Origin: an uncultured Caulobacter sp. | GTDB lineage: Bacteria > Pseudomonadota > Alphaproteobacteria > Caulobacterales > Caulobacteraceae | Reading direction: 5' to 3' | Length of the DNA: 64,000 nucleotides | NCBI GenBank assembly: GCA_913776195.1 | Contig: CAJYMH010000030.1 | Location: 53,969 to 117,968, forward strand | Part shown: in pieces, positions 14,508-23,619 of the stretch | Layout: every line of letters starts with the position of its first letter | Position numbering within the stretch: the first letter of the stretch is position 1 | Made by a program: the position numbers and the translations under genes | The notes under the pieces: model-generated | Database searches by the model: none | What the model was told of the DNA's origin: nothing | Seen by the model: the letters and a program-made list of their open reading frames with translations, nothing else

Positions 14508-16763
14508 TTATTCCACAAGCTGTGGAGCGCTTGACTTCTGGATCTGCGCGGGGAGCGGCGAGCGCTTCAAGTCCTCCGGCGAGAAGTCGTCCACGGCGAG
14601 CACTGCGGAGACCGCTTCATCGGCGGCTTCGAGCTGGCGGCGCTCATCGTCGGACAGCAGGCCCTGTTCGGCGGCGGTGCGCCAGTCGCGAATCGTGAGC
14701 GACCGCAGGCGGTCGTGGATGGGCTGGGTGTCGACCACCTGGTGGAAGGCGGCCTCCAGCTTGGCCACCGCGCCTTCAGCCGTGAACACGCCCTCGGTCA
14801 GACGGTCACGGGTCTCGGACGGTTCGGTGATGAGGTGGGCGCAGGCGCGCACGGTGTGGTCGCTTGGGCCGGTGCGGATCACGCCGAAGGGCAGGATGAA
14901 GACCCGGAGCAGCCAGGCGGCCGGGCGGTTGGGGAAGTTGTCGAGGATCTCCTTCAGGCGACGCTCGATGGTCAGGAAGCCGTCCTGCATCACATAGTCG
15001 AGCAGGGGCAGGTCGGCGGTCTGGCGGCCTTCGTCCTCCCAGCGCTTGAGGGCGGCGCTCATCAGATAGAGCTCCGACAGGATGTCGCCGAAGCGCGCCG
15101 ACAGCATCTCGCGGCGCTTCAGCGAGCCGCCCATGGTCAGCAGGGCCATGTCGGAGGCCAGGGCGAAGGCGGCGGCGTAACGGCCCATGCGGCGGTAGTA
15201 GCGGCGGGCCGGGCCGCTATCGGGCGCGGCGCCGAAGCGGCCGTCTGTCCAGGCGCTGGCGAAGGCCCGGCGGGCGGTGCGCAGGGTGTGGACCACGTGG
15301 GTCCAGAACACCGCGTCGAAGTCCGCGAGTCCCTTGGCCACGTCCTCATCCGCCAAGGCCCGCATCTCGTCTAGTATGTATGGGTGAGCACGGATGGCGC
15401 CCTGGCCGAAGACGATCAGGCTGCGGGTGAGGATGTTGGCGCCTTCCACCGTGATGCCCACCGGCACGGCGCGATAAAAATTGCCCAGGTAGTTGTTCGG
15501 CCCGTCGATCACCGCCTTGCCGGCGTGAACGTCCATGGCGTCGTTGGCGGCGATGCGCATCCGCTCCGTCGCGCCATGCTTCATGATCGCCGAGATCACC
15601 GACGGGTGGTGGCCCAGCCCCAGGCCCGCGCAGGTGAACCGCCGGGCGGCGTCGAGCAGGTAGGCGTTGGCGCCGATGCGGGCCAGGCGCTCCTGCACCC
15701 CCTCGAACTGGCCGATGGGGATCCGGAACTGCTGACGCACACGGGCGTAGGCGCCGGTGGTGCGCGCCGCCAGGGCCGCGCCGGCCGCCGACAGGGAGGG
15801 CAGGGAGATGCCGCGCCCCGCCGCCAGGGCCGCGTTCAGCATCATCCAGCCCTGGCCGATGCGCTCCGGCCCGCCCAGCACGGCGTGCAGGGGCAGGAAC
15901 ACGTCATGGCCTTCGTTGGGGCCGTTGAGGAAGGCCTGCATGGACGGCAGGTGGCGGCGGCCGATGACCACGCCGGGGGTGTCGGTGGGGACCAGGGCGA
16001 CGGTGATGCCCAGGTCCTTTTCTCCGCCCAGCAGGCCGTCCGGATCGCGCAGCTTGAAGGCCAGGCCGAGAACGGTCGAGATCGGGCCGAGGGTGATGTA
16101 GCGCTTCTTCCAGTTCAGGCGCATGCCCAGGACCTTGCGGCCCTCGTACTCGCCTTCGCAGATCACCCCTTCGTCGGTCATGGAGGCGGCGTCGGATCCG
16201 GCCTCGGGACTGGTCAGGCCGAAGGCGGGGATGTCGCGGCCGTCGGCCAGGCGCGGCAGCCAGCGGTCGCGCTGCGCATCCGTGCCGAACTGCATCAAGA
16301 GCTCGCCCGGCCCCAGCGAGTTGGGGACCATGACGGTCACGGCGGCGGCCACCGAACGAGTGGAGATTTTTCGCACCACCTCCGAATGGGCGAAGGGCGA
16401 GAATTCCAGACCGCCATAGCGGCGCGGGATGATCATGCCGAAAAAGCGCTCGCGCTTCAGAAAGTCCCAGACCCGAGGCGGCAGGTCCTGGTCCTCCCAG
16501 GTGATCGCCCAGTCGTCGAGCATGGCGCACAGCTCTTCCACCGGCCCGTCTAGGAAGGCGCGCTCCTCGGCGGTGAGGGTCGCGGTCGGTATGGCCAGGA
16601 ACTTGTCCCAATCGGGCGCGCCGGTGAACAGGTCGGCGTCCCACCAGGTGTCGCCGGCCTCGATCGCCTCGGCTTCGGTATCCGACATCTCCGGCAGGAC
16701 CGACTTGGCCCAGTGGTAGATCGGACGCGAGATCACGTCGCGGCGGATGGACGATACGGTCAT
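14508..16763 (-). CDS. fadE: Acyl-CoA dehydrogenase, FadE-type
   Basis: The 751-residue protein is of the long FadE type rather than the usual 380-residue size. An N-terminal helical region is followed by the acyl-CoA dehydrogenase core, with FGMIIPRRYGGLEFSPFAHSEV (shown here in parts), FGLTSPEAGSDAASM (about 180-194, the FAD/substrate loop) and PIGQFEGVQERLARIGANAYL. A C-terminal DUF1974-like extension completes it. It introduces the trans-2 double bond in beta-oxidation of acyl-CoAs. The gene stands alone with its own upstream region. Confidence 0.92.
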   Translation of the reverse strand: MTVSSIRRDVISRPIYHWAKSVLPEMSDTEAEAIEAGDTWWDADLFTGAPDWDKFLAIPTATLTAEERAFLDGPVEELCAMLDDWAITWEDQDLPPRVWDFLKRERFFGMIIPRRYGGLEFSPFAHSEVVRKISTRSVAAAVTVMVPNSLGPGELLMQFGTDAQRDRWLPRLADGRDIPAFGLTSPEAGSDAASMTDEGVICEGEYEGRKVLGMRLNWKKRYITLGPISTVLGLAFKLRDPDGLLGGEKDLGITVALVPTDTPGVVIGRRHLPSMQAFLNGPNEGHDVFLPLHAVLGGPERIGQGWMMLNAALAAGRGISLPSLSAAGAALAARTTGAYARVRQQFRIPIGQFEGVQERLARIGANAYLLDAARRFTCAGLGLGHHPSVISAIMKHGATERMRIAANDAMDVHAGKAVIDGPNNYLGNFYRAVPVGITVEGANILTRSLIVFGQGAIRAHPYILDEMRALADEDVAKGLADFDAVFWTHVVHTLRTARRAFASAWTDGRFGAAPDSGPARRYYRRMGRYAAAFALASDMALLTMGGSLKRREMLSARFGDILSELYLMSAALKRWEDEGRQTADLPLLDYVMQDGFLTIERRLKEILDNFPNRPAAWLLRVFILPFGVIRTGPSDHTVRACAHLITEPSETRDRLTEGVFTAEGAVAKLEAAFHQVVDTQPIHDRLRSLTIRDWRTAAEQGLLSDDERRQLEAADEAVSAVLAVDDFSPEDLKRSPLPAQIQKSSAPQLVE

Positions 16764-16914
16764 CAGATACGCTCCCGGCTTAGGACCGCATCAACGGGCC
16801 GGGGCGGTGAAGGTTCAGGGGCTTCCGCAACAGGCCTGACGCGCCCTCACAGCTGAGCGGCCGGCCAAGGGCGTGGCTCGAAGGTCACGACCCTGAAATG
16901 ACCGCGCTTCAGAT

Positions 16915-16936
16915 ATTGCAAATCAGTCTCAATAAC
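16915..16936. promoter_or_regulatory. Putative Fur box upstream of siderophore receptor
   Basis: ATTGCAAATCAGTCTCAATA fits the alphaproteobacterial/proteobacterial Fur-site pattern of the type TGCAAATgAttCTCAATA. It lies about 42-63 bases ahead of the receptor start, where a repressor would block the promoter. The match is by eye; no matrix score was computed. Confidence 0.55.
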
Positions 16937-16977
16937 AGCATACGGCGGCGAGGTTCTAACTGGGCTGTCCGAGCATC

Positions 16978-19158
16978 ATGACCAAACACGTCTCCACAAC
17001 ACCTCTTCGCGGAGCCTTTCTGGCTGGCCTCAGCCTGGCGGCCCTGGCCCAGGCGGCGGCGGCCCAGACCCGCGGCCCGGAGACCGACGTCGATCAGGTC
17101 GTGATCACCGCCGCCCGCACCATCCTGCCGGCCAGCGCCTTGCCCCTGACGGTGGACGTCATCGACAACGCCACCCTGAACCAGCAGGTGGCGATCAGCG
17201 GTTCGATCATCGACGCCGTCTCGACCCTGTCGCCGTCGTTCTCGCCGACGCGCCAGAAGCTGTCGGGCGCCGGCGAGAGCCTGCGCGGCCGCTCGCCTCT
17301 CTACGCCATCAACGGCATCCCGCAATCGACCCCGATCCGCGACGGCTCGCGCGACGGCTACACCATCGATCCGTTCTTCATCGACCGGGTGGAGCTGATC
17401 TACGGCTCCAACGCCCTGCAGGGCATCGGCGCCACGGGCGGTGTCGTGAACCAGGTCACGGTCGGTGCGCCCAAGAAGGACGGAATTTCGGGCCGCACGC
17501 TGATCCAGGCCTCGGGCGCCGACAATCTTGGCGACTCGATGGGCGGCAAGGTCGCCGGCCTGGTCGGCTGGCGCTCTGGCGCCTTCGACGCCACCGGCGG
17601 CGTCGCCTACGAGACGCGCGGCGCGTTCTATGACGGCGAGGGGCGTCGCATCGGCATGGACACCGCCCAGGGCGACGTCCAGGACAGCAAGACCCTGTCG
17701 CTGTTCGCCCGCATGGGCTGGCAGCTCAGCCCCAGCACGCGACTGGACGTGGTCGGCAGCCGCTTCGAGCTGAAGGGCGATGGCGACTATGTGACCGCCA
17801 CGGTCGCTGGACGCACGCCGGCCAGCGCGATCCTGCCGACGGACGGCGACAGCGTCACGCGCCGACCGACCACCGCCTTCCGCGGCGATGTCCCGGGCGA
17901 TCCGGCGGCCAACCGCGTCGAGACGCTCTCGGCGTCGCTGGTCAATGACGACCTCTACGGCGGCGTGCTGAACGCCCAGCTGTTCTTCAACCGCACGCGC
18001 GATACCTTCGGCGGCGACATCAGCGCCACCTTCCAGGACGCCAGCATCGCGCCGATCGGCACGCTGTTCGACCAGTCGGCGAACCGTTCGCGCAAGCTGG
18101 GCGCGCGGATGAGCTATGAGCGAGCCGTGCCGGGGATCGACGGCCTGGTCGCCACCGCCGGTCTGGACGCTCTGACCGACACCACCGAGCAAGGGTTGAC
18201 CGCCACGGGCCGCGCCTGGGTGCCGCCGACCAAGTTCCAGAGCATCGCGCCGTTCCTCCAGGGCAACTACGCCCTGCTGAACGACAAGCTGCGCCTGGCG
18301 GGCGGCGTGCGTTTCGAAAACGTCGAGCTGAAGGTCGACGACTTCACCACCCTGGCCTCCTACGGCTCGCGAAAGGTCGGCGGCGGCGATCCCGAGTTCA
18401 AGGCGACGTTGGTCAACGGCGGCGTGGTGTACGAACCGGTCAAGGGCGTGCGGGTCTATGGCAGCTATGCCGAGGGTTACACCGTGCCGGACGTGGGCCG
18501 CATCCTGCGCGCCATCAATGTGCCCAATGTCGATGTCGACAGCTATCTGGCGGTCGAGCCGATCGTGTCCAATAACCGCGAGCTGGGCGCCGAGTTCAAG
18601 CGCGGTCCTTTCGACGCCAGCGTGAGCTACTTCTGGTCCAAGTCGAAGCTGGGCCAGTTCCTGGTGCGCAACGCCGACGGCATCTTCGACGTGCAGCGTC
18701 AGGGCGTGGCCATCGAAGGCCTGGAGGTCAATCTGAAGGCCCGCACGCCCGTGCCCGGCCTGGATGTCTCGACCGGTTACGCACGCCTGCGCGGCGAGAC
18801 CGACACCAACCGGGACGGCAAGGTCGACACCGACCTGGACGGCGCCAACATCTCGCCGGACCGCCTGAACCTGGCCGCCGACTACCTGACCGGCAAGTGG
18901 GCCATGCGACTGCAGGTGCAGAAGTTCATGTCGCGCGACATGCAGGCCGCGACGGTCAAAGACGACTTTGAAGGCTACACGGTCGCCGACGCCTTCGTGC
19001 GTTACGAACTGCCCGTCGGCGCGCTGTCGCTGGGCGTCCAGAACCTCTTCGACAAGCAGTACATCACCTACCACTCCGACACGACCTTGCCTCAGCGGGA
19101 CAAGTTCTTCGCCGGCCGCGGCCGCACCGCCACGCTGGGCTGGGAAGCGCGCTTCTGA
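16978..19158 (+). CDS. TonB-dependent siderophore-type receptor
   Basis: The 726-residue receptor has a signal peptide ending at AAAQ (about residue 35), a short VVITAARTI TonB-box region, a plug with LRGRSPLYAINGIPQSTP and VELIYGSNALQGIGATGGVVN, and a 22-strand barrel finishing GWEARF with terminal Phe. The compact size and the YGSNALQG plug match FhuA/FepA-like ferric-siderophore receptors. The next gene, overlapping by one base, is a PepSY membrane protein often paired with siderophore receptors, and a Fur-like box lies upstream. The siderophore is unknown. Confidence 0.93.
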   Translation: MTKHVSTTPLRGAFLAGLSLAALAQAAAAQTRGPETDVDQVVITAARTILPASALPLTVDVIDNATLNQQVAISGSIIDAVSTLSPSFSPTRQKLSGAGESLRGRSPLYAINGIPQSTPIRDGSRDGYTIDPFFIDRVELIYGSNALQGIGATGGVVNQVTVGAPKKDGISGRTLIQASGADNLGDSMGGKVAGLVGWRSGAFDATGGVAYETRGAFYDGEGRRIGMDTAQGDVQDSKTLSLFARMGWQLSPSTRLDVVGSRFELKGDGDYVTATVAGRTPASAILPTDGDSVTRRPTTAFRGDVPGDPAANRVETLSASLVNDDLYGGVLNAQLFFNRTRDTFGGDISATFQDASIAPIGTLFDQSANRSRKLGARMSYERAVPGIDGLVATAGLDALTDTTEQGLTATGRAWVPPTKFQSIAPFLQGNYALLNDKLRLAGGVRFENVELKVDDFTTLASYGSRKVGGGDPEFKATLVNGGVVYEPVKGVRVYGSYAEGYTVPDVGRILRAINVPNVDVDSYLAVEPIVSNNRELGAEFKRGPFDASVSYFWSKSKLGQFLVRNADGIFDVQRQGVAIEGLEVNLKARTPVPGLDVSTGYARLRGETDTNRDGKVDTDLDGANISPDRLNLAADYLTGKWAMRLQVQKFMSRDMQAATVKDDFEGYTVADAFVRYELPVGALSLGVQNLFDKQYITYHSDTTLPQRDKFFAGRGRTATLGWEARF

Positions 19159-20291
19159 TGAAGACCCTGCGCCTGCTGCATCGCTGGGCGGGAGGGCTGA
19201 TCGGCCTCCTGCTGGCCCTCCTGGGCCTGAGCGGCGCGCTGCTGGTGCACGAGGACGCGTTCCTGCGCGCCACCGTGCCGCACGCGGCCGAAGGCCAGCG
19301 GCAGGACACCGCCACCCTGGCGGCGGCGGTGACACGAGTGTTCGCCGCCGAGGAGCGCCCGCGCTCCATCGTGCTGGCGACGGCGGACCTAGGTCTGAAC
19401 AGGCTGAGCTACAAGGACGCCCAGCAGGGCGCCTATGCCGATCAGGAGGGCCGGGTGATCCTTGCCTGGAACTCGATATGGGAGCGCCCCGAGGTCTGGC
19501 TGTTTGTCTTTCACCACTACCTGTTCGCCGGCGACGTGGGGAAGGTCATCACAGGCGTCGCGGGTTTGGCAGGGCTGGGATTCGTGGTCACTGGCCTGAT
19601 CCTTTGGTGGCCCACACGACGGATGTTTCACCTGCGCGCCTGGCCGCGGATGATGAAGCGGGCGGCGATCGTCCATCATCACCGCGACCTGGGCGTGCTG
19701 GTGGCGCCGCTGCTGATCATCTCGCTCACCACTGGCGCGGCCATGAACCTCAAGTGGTTCTCGCAGGCCCTGCGCGCGCCGTTCACCGCCCCCTCGGTCA
19801 TGCAGCAGGCCTCGGCCCTGCCCAGGATCAAGGGCGGCGCGCTTGCCGAGGACCTGGATTGGGCGATGGTGATCGGTGCGGCCAAGGCCCGCTATCCCGG
19901 CGCCGAGGTTCGGATCATCACCCCGCCGACCAAGGCGGGCGGGCTGATCTCGATGCGTCTGCGCCAGCAGGCCGAGTGGCTGCCCAACGGCCGGACCATG
20001 GCGTGGTTCGATCCCGCCGACGGCCGCATGGTCGCCACGCGCGACGCCCAGACCTTGCCCCTGGGATCGCGGATCACCAACGCGGACTTCCCGCTGCACG
20101 CGGCCAAGGTCGGGGGGCTGCCCTATCGCCTGGTGATGACGGTCTGCGGCCTGGCCCTAACGCTGCTAGGCGCGCTGGCGGTGGTGACCTTCTGGGGCAA
20201 TCCCAGCGGCCTGCCCAAGCGGAAGAAGAAAGCGGTCAAGACGTCTCAGTCCGTAGCCGGTGAGGCGGCTGCTCCGGCGAGCGGCGGCTGA
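19158..20291 (+). CDS. PepSY-associated TM helix protein, iron-uptake type
   Basis: The 377-residue inner-membrane protein has a first helix at about residues 12-33 (RWAGGLIGLLLALLG), a PepSY-like periplasmic segment, central helices with the conserved VFHHYLFAGDVGKVITGVAGL and LILWWPTRR, and a fourth helix near the C-terminus (LVMTVCGLALTLLGALAVV). Several conserved His residues lie at the membrane faces, as in FoxB/PiuB-type proteins thought to reduce ferric siderophores. It starts within the receptor stop codon (TGATG), so the two are translationally coupled and serve one iron-uptake system. Confidence 0.88.
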   Translation: MKTLRLLHRWAGGLIGLLLALLGLSGALLVHEDAFLRATVPHAAEGQRQDTATLAAAVTRVFAAEERPRSIVLATADLGLNRLSYKDAQQGAYADQEGRVILAWNSIWERPEVWLFVFHHYLFAGDVGKVITGVAGLAGLGFVVTGLILWWPTRRMFHLRAWPRMMKRAAIVHHHRDLGVLVAPLLIISLTTGAAMNLKWFSQALRAPFTAPSVMQQASALPRIKGGALAEDLDWAMVIGAAKARYPGAEVRIITPPTKAGGLISMRLRQQAEWLPNGRTMAWFDPADGRMVATRDAQTLPLGSRITNADFPLHAAKVGGLPYRLVMTVCGLALTLLGALAVVTFWGNPSGLPKRKKKAVKTSQSVAGEAAAPASGG

Positions 20292-20300
20292 GCCGGCCTC

Positions 20301-20717
20301 TCACATCTTCTCCCCCGGCAGCGCGGCGGCCTGCTTTAGCCATGCGATGAACCGACCCTCATCGATGGCTTCGCCTTCGCGGATGTGCAGATAGCGGACG
20401 CGTTCCTGTTTGGATGGCTCGGGCGGGACGGGGTCGAGGGACGCGCCGTTGAAGAAAGCGATCTTGATGTACTTGGCGAAGACGTGGACGCCGAGGAACC
20501 AGCCCTGGCCCTCGATCCCATAGAGGGGCGAGTTCCATTTCACCGCCTTGGTCACGCCTGGGACGGCCTGCTCGATCAGAGTGTCGAGGCGGCGGGCGGC
20601 GTCACTTTTCCAGCCGGGAGCGGCGGCGATCCAGGCCTGGACGGGCGCGTCGCCGTAGCCCTTGGCGATCTGGGGATTGCCGCCGGACAGGCGCTTCGGC
20701 TCGGGCTTTTCGGTCAT
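20301..20717 (-). CDS. DUF1801 domain protein
   Basis: The 138-residue cytoplasmic protein has a DUF1801 (YdhG-like) core: WNSPLYGIEGQGWFLGVHVFAKYIKIAFFNG is visible in pieces, with the family pattern of a Lys-Trp-x-x-P-x-(W/Y) turn followed by a strand that ends in aromatic residues. A good AAGGAGA precedes the ATG. It is the last of three co-directional genes (ArsR, SRPBCC, DUF1801), a common set in proteobacteria. Biochemical function is unknown. Confidence 0.85.
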   Translation of the reverse strand: MTEKPEPKRLSGGNPQIAKGYGDAPVQAWIAAAPGWKSDAARRLDTLIEQAVPGVTKAVKWNSPLYGIEGQGWFLGVHVFAKYIKIAFFNGASLDPVPPEPSKQERVRYLHIREGEAIDEGRFIAWLKQAAALPGEKM

Positions 20718-20732
20718 GGCGTGTCTCCTTGA

Positions 20733-21152
20733 TCAGTCCGGGCGGCCAGCGACCTGTTCGAGCCTTTCGAGGAAGCCCTTCCAGCCGTGATGGGCGCCGC
20801 CGAAGGCCTGCTTTTGATCGGGGCGGAAGCCGCTCTGCTCCACCCGCAGACGCGTACCGGCGTCGGTGGGAGTGAGGGTGAAGGTCACGACGCTGCGCAG
20901 GTCGTAGGCGGGATCCTCGTGCTCGAAGTTCCAGGTGTAGGCCAGGGTTTGGTGAGGCTGGACCTCGAGCACCTTGCAGTCGAGCACGCCGCCCCATTCG
21001 CCGCGCAGGTTGAAGCGGTGGCCGACGCTGGGCGCGAAGTCGTTCTTCATCAGCCACTCCTCGATCAGGTGCGGCTGGGTGAGGGCGCGCCAGAGCTTCT
21101 CCGGCGGGAAGGGGAAGTCGCGCTCGATGGTGACAGTGCGAGTGTCGGTCAT
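20733..21152 (-). CDS. SRPBCC / AHSA1-family protein
   Basis: The 139-residue protein has the AHSA1-like START fold pattern: FPFPPEKLWRALTQPHLIEEWL at the N-terminus, a GEWGGVLDCKVLEVQP hairpin, and a C-terminal helix containing GWKGFLERLEQV. Such proteins bind hydrophobic ligands or chaperone clients. The start was placed at ATG 21152, which overlaps the ArsR stop (ATGA), not at the longer in-frame extension. The ArsR-SRPBCC pair is a widespread unit whose ligand is not known. Confidence 0.88.
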   Translation of the reverse strand: MTDTRTVTIERDFPFPPEKLWRALTQPHLIEEWLMKNDFAPSVGHRFNLRGEWGGVLDCKVLEVQPHQTLAYTWNFEHEDPAYDLRSVVTFTLTPTDAGTRLRVEQSGFRPDQKQAFGGAHHGWKGFLERLEQVAGRPD

Positions 21153-21478
21153 TGATCCATCCTCTTGAGCAAATCCTCGAGCTTGTCGAAGCGCGCCTCC
21201 CAGAAGCCGCTCATGCGGCCGGTCCAGTCGACGAGCGGGGCGAGGGCACCGGGCAGGGCGCTGTAGTGGGTCTGGCGGCCCTCCTGCCGGTCGCGGACCA
21301 GACCGGCCTGCTTGAGATGGGCCAGATGCTTCGAGACGGCCGGCTGGGAGACGCCCGCCTGGGCGGTGAGAGCGCCGACGGTCTGCTCGCCGTCCCGGCA
21401 CAAGCGCTCGAACAGCGCGCGGCGGGTCGGGTCGGCCAGGGTCCGGAAAAGATCGTCTGGCGTCGGCGTCATATTCAT
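21149..21478 (-). CDS. ArsR-family transcriptional regulator
   Basis: The 109-residue winged-helix regulator has LADPTRRALFERL (helix 1-2), a recognition helix GVSQPAVSKHLAHLKQAGLV (about 42-61) and the wing RQEGRQTHYS. There is no CxC metal site, so it is not a classic arsenic/metal sensor. It is the first gene of ArsR-SRPBCC-DUF1801 and faces a second DUF1801 gene. ATG 21472, two codons in, has a better-spaced GAG ribosome site and may be the true start. It probably binds the palindrome in the shared promoter region. Confidence 0.9.
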   Translation of the reverse strand: MNMTPTPDDLFRTLADPTRRALFERLCRDGEQTVGALTAQAGVSQPAVSKHLAHLKQAGLVRDRQEGRQTHYSALPGALAPLVDWTGRMSGFWEARFDKLEDLLKRMDQ

Positions 21479-21519
21479 AACTCGATGGCTATTGATTGTT
21501 TCATAACCAGGGAGTTATG
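21476..21519. promoter_or_regulatory. Probable ArsR operator (CATAAC-N6-GTTATG plus extra half-site)
   Basis: The divergent region has CATAAC at 21502-21507 and GTTATG at 21514-21519, a palindrome with a 6-base gap, and another CATAAC at 21476-21481 overlapping the arsR start. CATAACTC and GAGTTATG also form an 8-base outer inverted pair. This is the layout expected for an autoregulated ArsR dimer covering both promoters. Confidence 0.65.
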
Positions 21520-21565
21520 TTTCGGTCAAGCGGCGATTACGGCCGTTCTTTCCGGAGCAGGACCG

Positions 21566-21952
21566 ATGAAGAAGAGAGCCCTTGGCGACGACCGGCCCGC
21601 CTCGCAGCTGATCGACGAGAAGATCGTGACCCTGGGCGACTGGAGGGGCGAGATCCTGGCCCGGGTGCGGGCCCTGATCCACGAGGCAGTTCCTGACGTT
21701 GTCGAGGCGTGGAAGTGGGCCGTCCCGGTGTGGGAGAGCGGCGGCATTCTTTGCACGGGCGAGACCTACAAGGCGGCGGTGAAGCTGACCTTCGCCAAGG
21801 GCGCTGCGTTGGCCGACCCTGCCCGACTATTCAATTCCAGCCTGGAGGGAAATACCCGCCGGGCCATCGACATCCGCCAGGACGAGATGATCGACGAGGC
21901 GGCGTTGAAGGCCCTGTTCCGCGCGGCGGCCGAGCACAACAACGCCGCCTGA
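21566..21952 (+). CDS. DUF1801 domain protein (divergent partner of ArsR operon)
   Basis: The 128-residue protein has the DUF1801 pattern VVEAWKWAVPVWESGGILCT, a KLTFAKGAALADP strand and a C-terminal EMIDEAALKALFRAAA helix. The ATG at 21566 is preceded by GGAGCAGGAC. It is transcribed away from arsR, sharing a 90-base promoter region with a clear inverted repeat, so it is probably under the same control as the SRPBCC and the first DUF1801 genes. It is only distantly similar to that paralogue. Confidence 0.82.
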   Translation: MKKRALGDDRPASQLIDEKIVTLGDWRGEILARVRALIHEAVPDVVEAWKWAVPVWESGGILCTGETYKAAVKLTFAKGAALADPARLFNSSLEGNTRRAIDIRQDEMIDEAALKALFRAAAEHNNAA

Positions 21953-22037
21953 ACGCTTTACGCGGCCCAGGTTCCGGACATCAATCGTCACATTCCCGCC
22001 CTTGACCTTCGGGACGGCGCACGGCTTGTGACAGGCG

Positions 22038-23591
22038 ATGGCAGTCGATGATCTCCGCTCGGGCGCGCCGCGCCGCGACGTCTTCACCGGCCTGGCGGCT
22101 CTCGCCGGCCTGATGCTCACCCCCAGCTTCGCCAAGGCGCAGGCCGCGGCGCCGGCCCAGCCATTCTCGCAGGGCTGGCTGCGCGGACAGGCCCGTGCCC
22201 TGGCGGCCGCATCGTACAAGGCGCCGCCGGCCGGAAAGTCGCAGCTGGAAGGGCTGAGCTACGACCAGTATCGGCAGATCAGGTTCAACAAGGCGCGGCA
22301 GTTGTGGGCCAGGGAGGCCCTGCCGTTCCGGGCCGAATTCTTCCCGCCGGCCTTCATGTATCCGCGCCCCGTCAGCCTGTTCGAGGTCGCCGGGGGAGAG
22401 GCGCGGCCGATCATCTATGATCCGTCGTTTTTCACCTTCCCCGAGGGGCACAAGGCCTCGGGCGAAAACATGGGCGGGTTTTCGGGCCTGCGCCTGCTGT
22501 GGCCGATCAACCGGCCGGATGTCCTGGACGAGATCGGGGTGTTCCAGGGGGCGAGCTATTTCCGCAGCCTGGGGAAGGGCAACTTCTACGGCGCTTCGGC
22601 CCGCGGCCTGGCGATCGGCACGGGCGAGCCGAACGAGGAGTTCCCCGTCTTCGACGCCTTCTGGATCGAGCGTCCGGCGGCGGAGCAGGATCATGTGGTC
22701 GTCCACGCCCTCATGAACAGCCCGAGCGTGGCGGGCGCCTACAGCTTCCGCATCACGCCGGGGCAGAACACGGTCTATGACGTCGATGCAGCGATCTATC
22801 CGCGCAAGACCATCGACAAGGGCGGCGTGGCCGCCATGAGTAGCATGTACCTGTTCGGTCTGGCGGACCGGCCTGACGATCACGACTTCCGCACCTCCGT
22901 CCACGACAGCGACGGCTTGGCCATGTGGACCGGGCGGGGCGAGCGCATCTGGCGGCCGCTGGCCAATCCGAAGTCTCTGCGCCTGAGCTCCTTCGAGGAC
23001 GACAGCCCGCGCGGCTTCGGCCTGTCGCAGCGCGAGCGGTCCATCGAGGCCTATGGCGACCTTGAGGCTCGTTACGAGAAGCGGCCCGGAGTCTGGGTCG
23101 AGCCGCTGGATGACTGGGGCCCGGGCCGCGTGCATCTGGTGGAGATCGCCACCCGCAAGGAGACGGACGACAATATCGCCATCTTCTGGCGGCCGATCAC
23201 GCCGTGGAAGGCGGGGCAGGAAGTGAAGCTGCGCTACCGCCTGCATTTCGGCGACGAGCCCTATCCGAGCCAACTGGCGCGGGTGCGCCGCACGCGGGCT
23301 GGAGACATCATCCAGGAAGGCTCCCAGGGCGGCGCCGACGCCCGGATGTTCGCCATCGACTTCGAGGGGATCGCCCCCGACTCGAAAGGCCTCTACGAAG
23401 ACGTCGAGGTCGAGATGGAGATTCGCGGCGGTGAGCTGATCTGGCGCGCCGTCGGTCCCTATCCGGCCCCCAACGCCGCCCGCGCGGCGTTCGGTTTCAG
23501 GCCGACCTCGCGGGAGGTGGAGCTGATGCTGCGGCTGAAGCGGGACGGGCAGCCGGTGTCGGAGACCTGGCGCCACCGTTGGAGCGCCTGA
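22038..23591 (+). CDS. opgG: Periplasmic glucan biosynthesis protein OpgG/OpgD (MdoG)
   Basis: The 517-residue protein matches the OpgG/OpgD family, which shapes osmoregulated periplasmic glucans. Family blocks include LSYDQYRQIRF (about 75-85), GASYFRSLGKGNFYGASARGLAI (seen in parts, about 180-200), DDHDFRTSVHDSDGL and RPITPWKAGQEV. The N-terminus has RRDVF followed by a hydrophobic stretch ending AKAQA, a probable Tat signal, as in OpgD. No opgH glycosyltransferase is in the window, so the polymerase must be elsewhere. The gene stands alone. Confidence 0.93.
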   Translation: MAVDDLRSGAPRRDVFTGLAALAGLMLTPSFAKAQAAAPAQPFSQGWLRGQARALAAASYKAPPAGKSQLEGLSYDQYRQIRFNKARQLWAREALPFRAEFFPPAFMYPRPVSLFEVAGGEARPIIYDPSFFTFPEGHKASGENMGGFSGLRLLWPINRPDVLDEIGVFQGASYFRSLGKGNFYGASARGLAIGTGEPNEEFPVFDAFWIERPAAEQDHVVVHALMNSPSVAGAYSFRITPGQNTVYDVDAAIYPRKTIDKGGVAAMSSMYLFGLADRPDDHDFRTSVHDSDGLAMWTGRGERIWRPLANPKSLRLSSFEDDSPRGFGLSQRERSIEAYGDLEARYEKRPGVWVEPLDDWGPGRVHLVEIATRKETDDNIAIFWRPITPWKAGQEVKLRYRLHFGDEPYPSQLARVRRTRAGDIIQEGSQGGADARMFAIDFEGIAPDSKGLYEDVEVEMEIRGGELIWRAVGPYPAPNAARAAFGFRPTSREVELMLRLKRDGQPVSETWRHRWSA

Positions 23592-23619
23592 GGCGAAAGC
23601 GGCCTGATCGAGATCGCCA

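Noticed and set aside
16909..19335. 808-codon frame antisense to the siderophore receptor
   Set aside because: Same codon-bias shadow. It has no ribosome site and covers receptor and PepSY gene starts.
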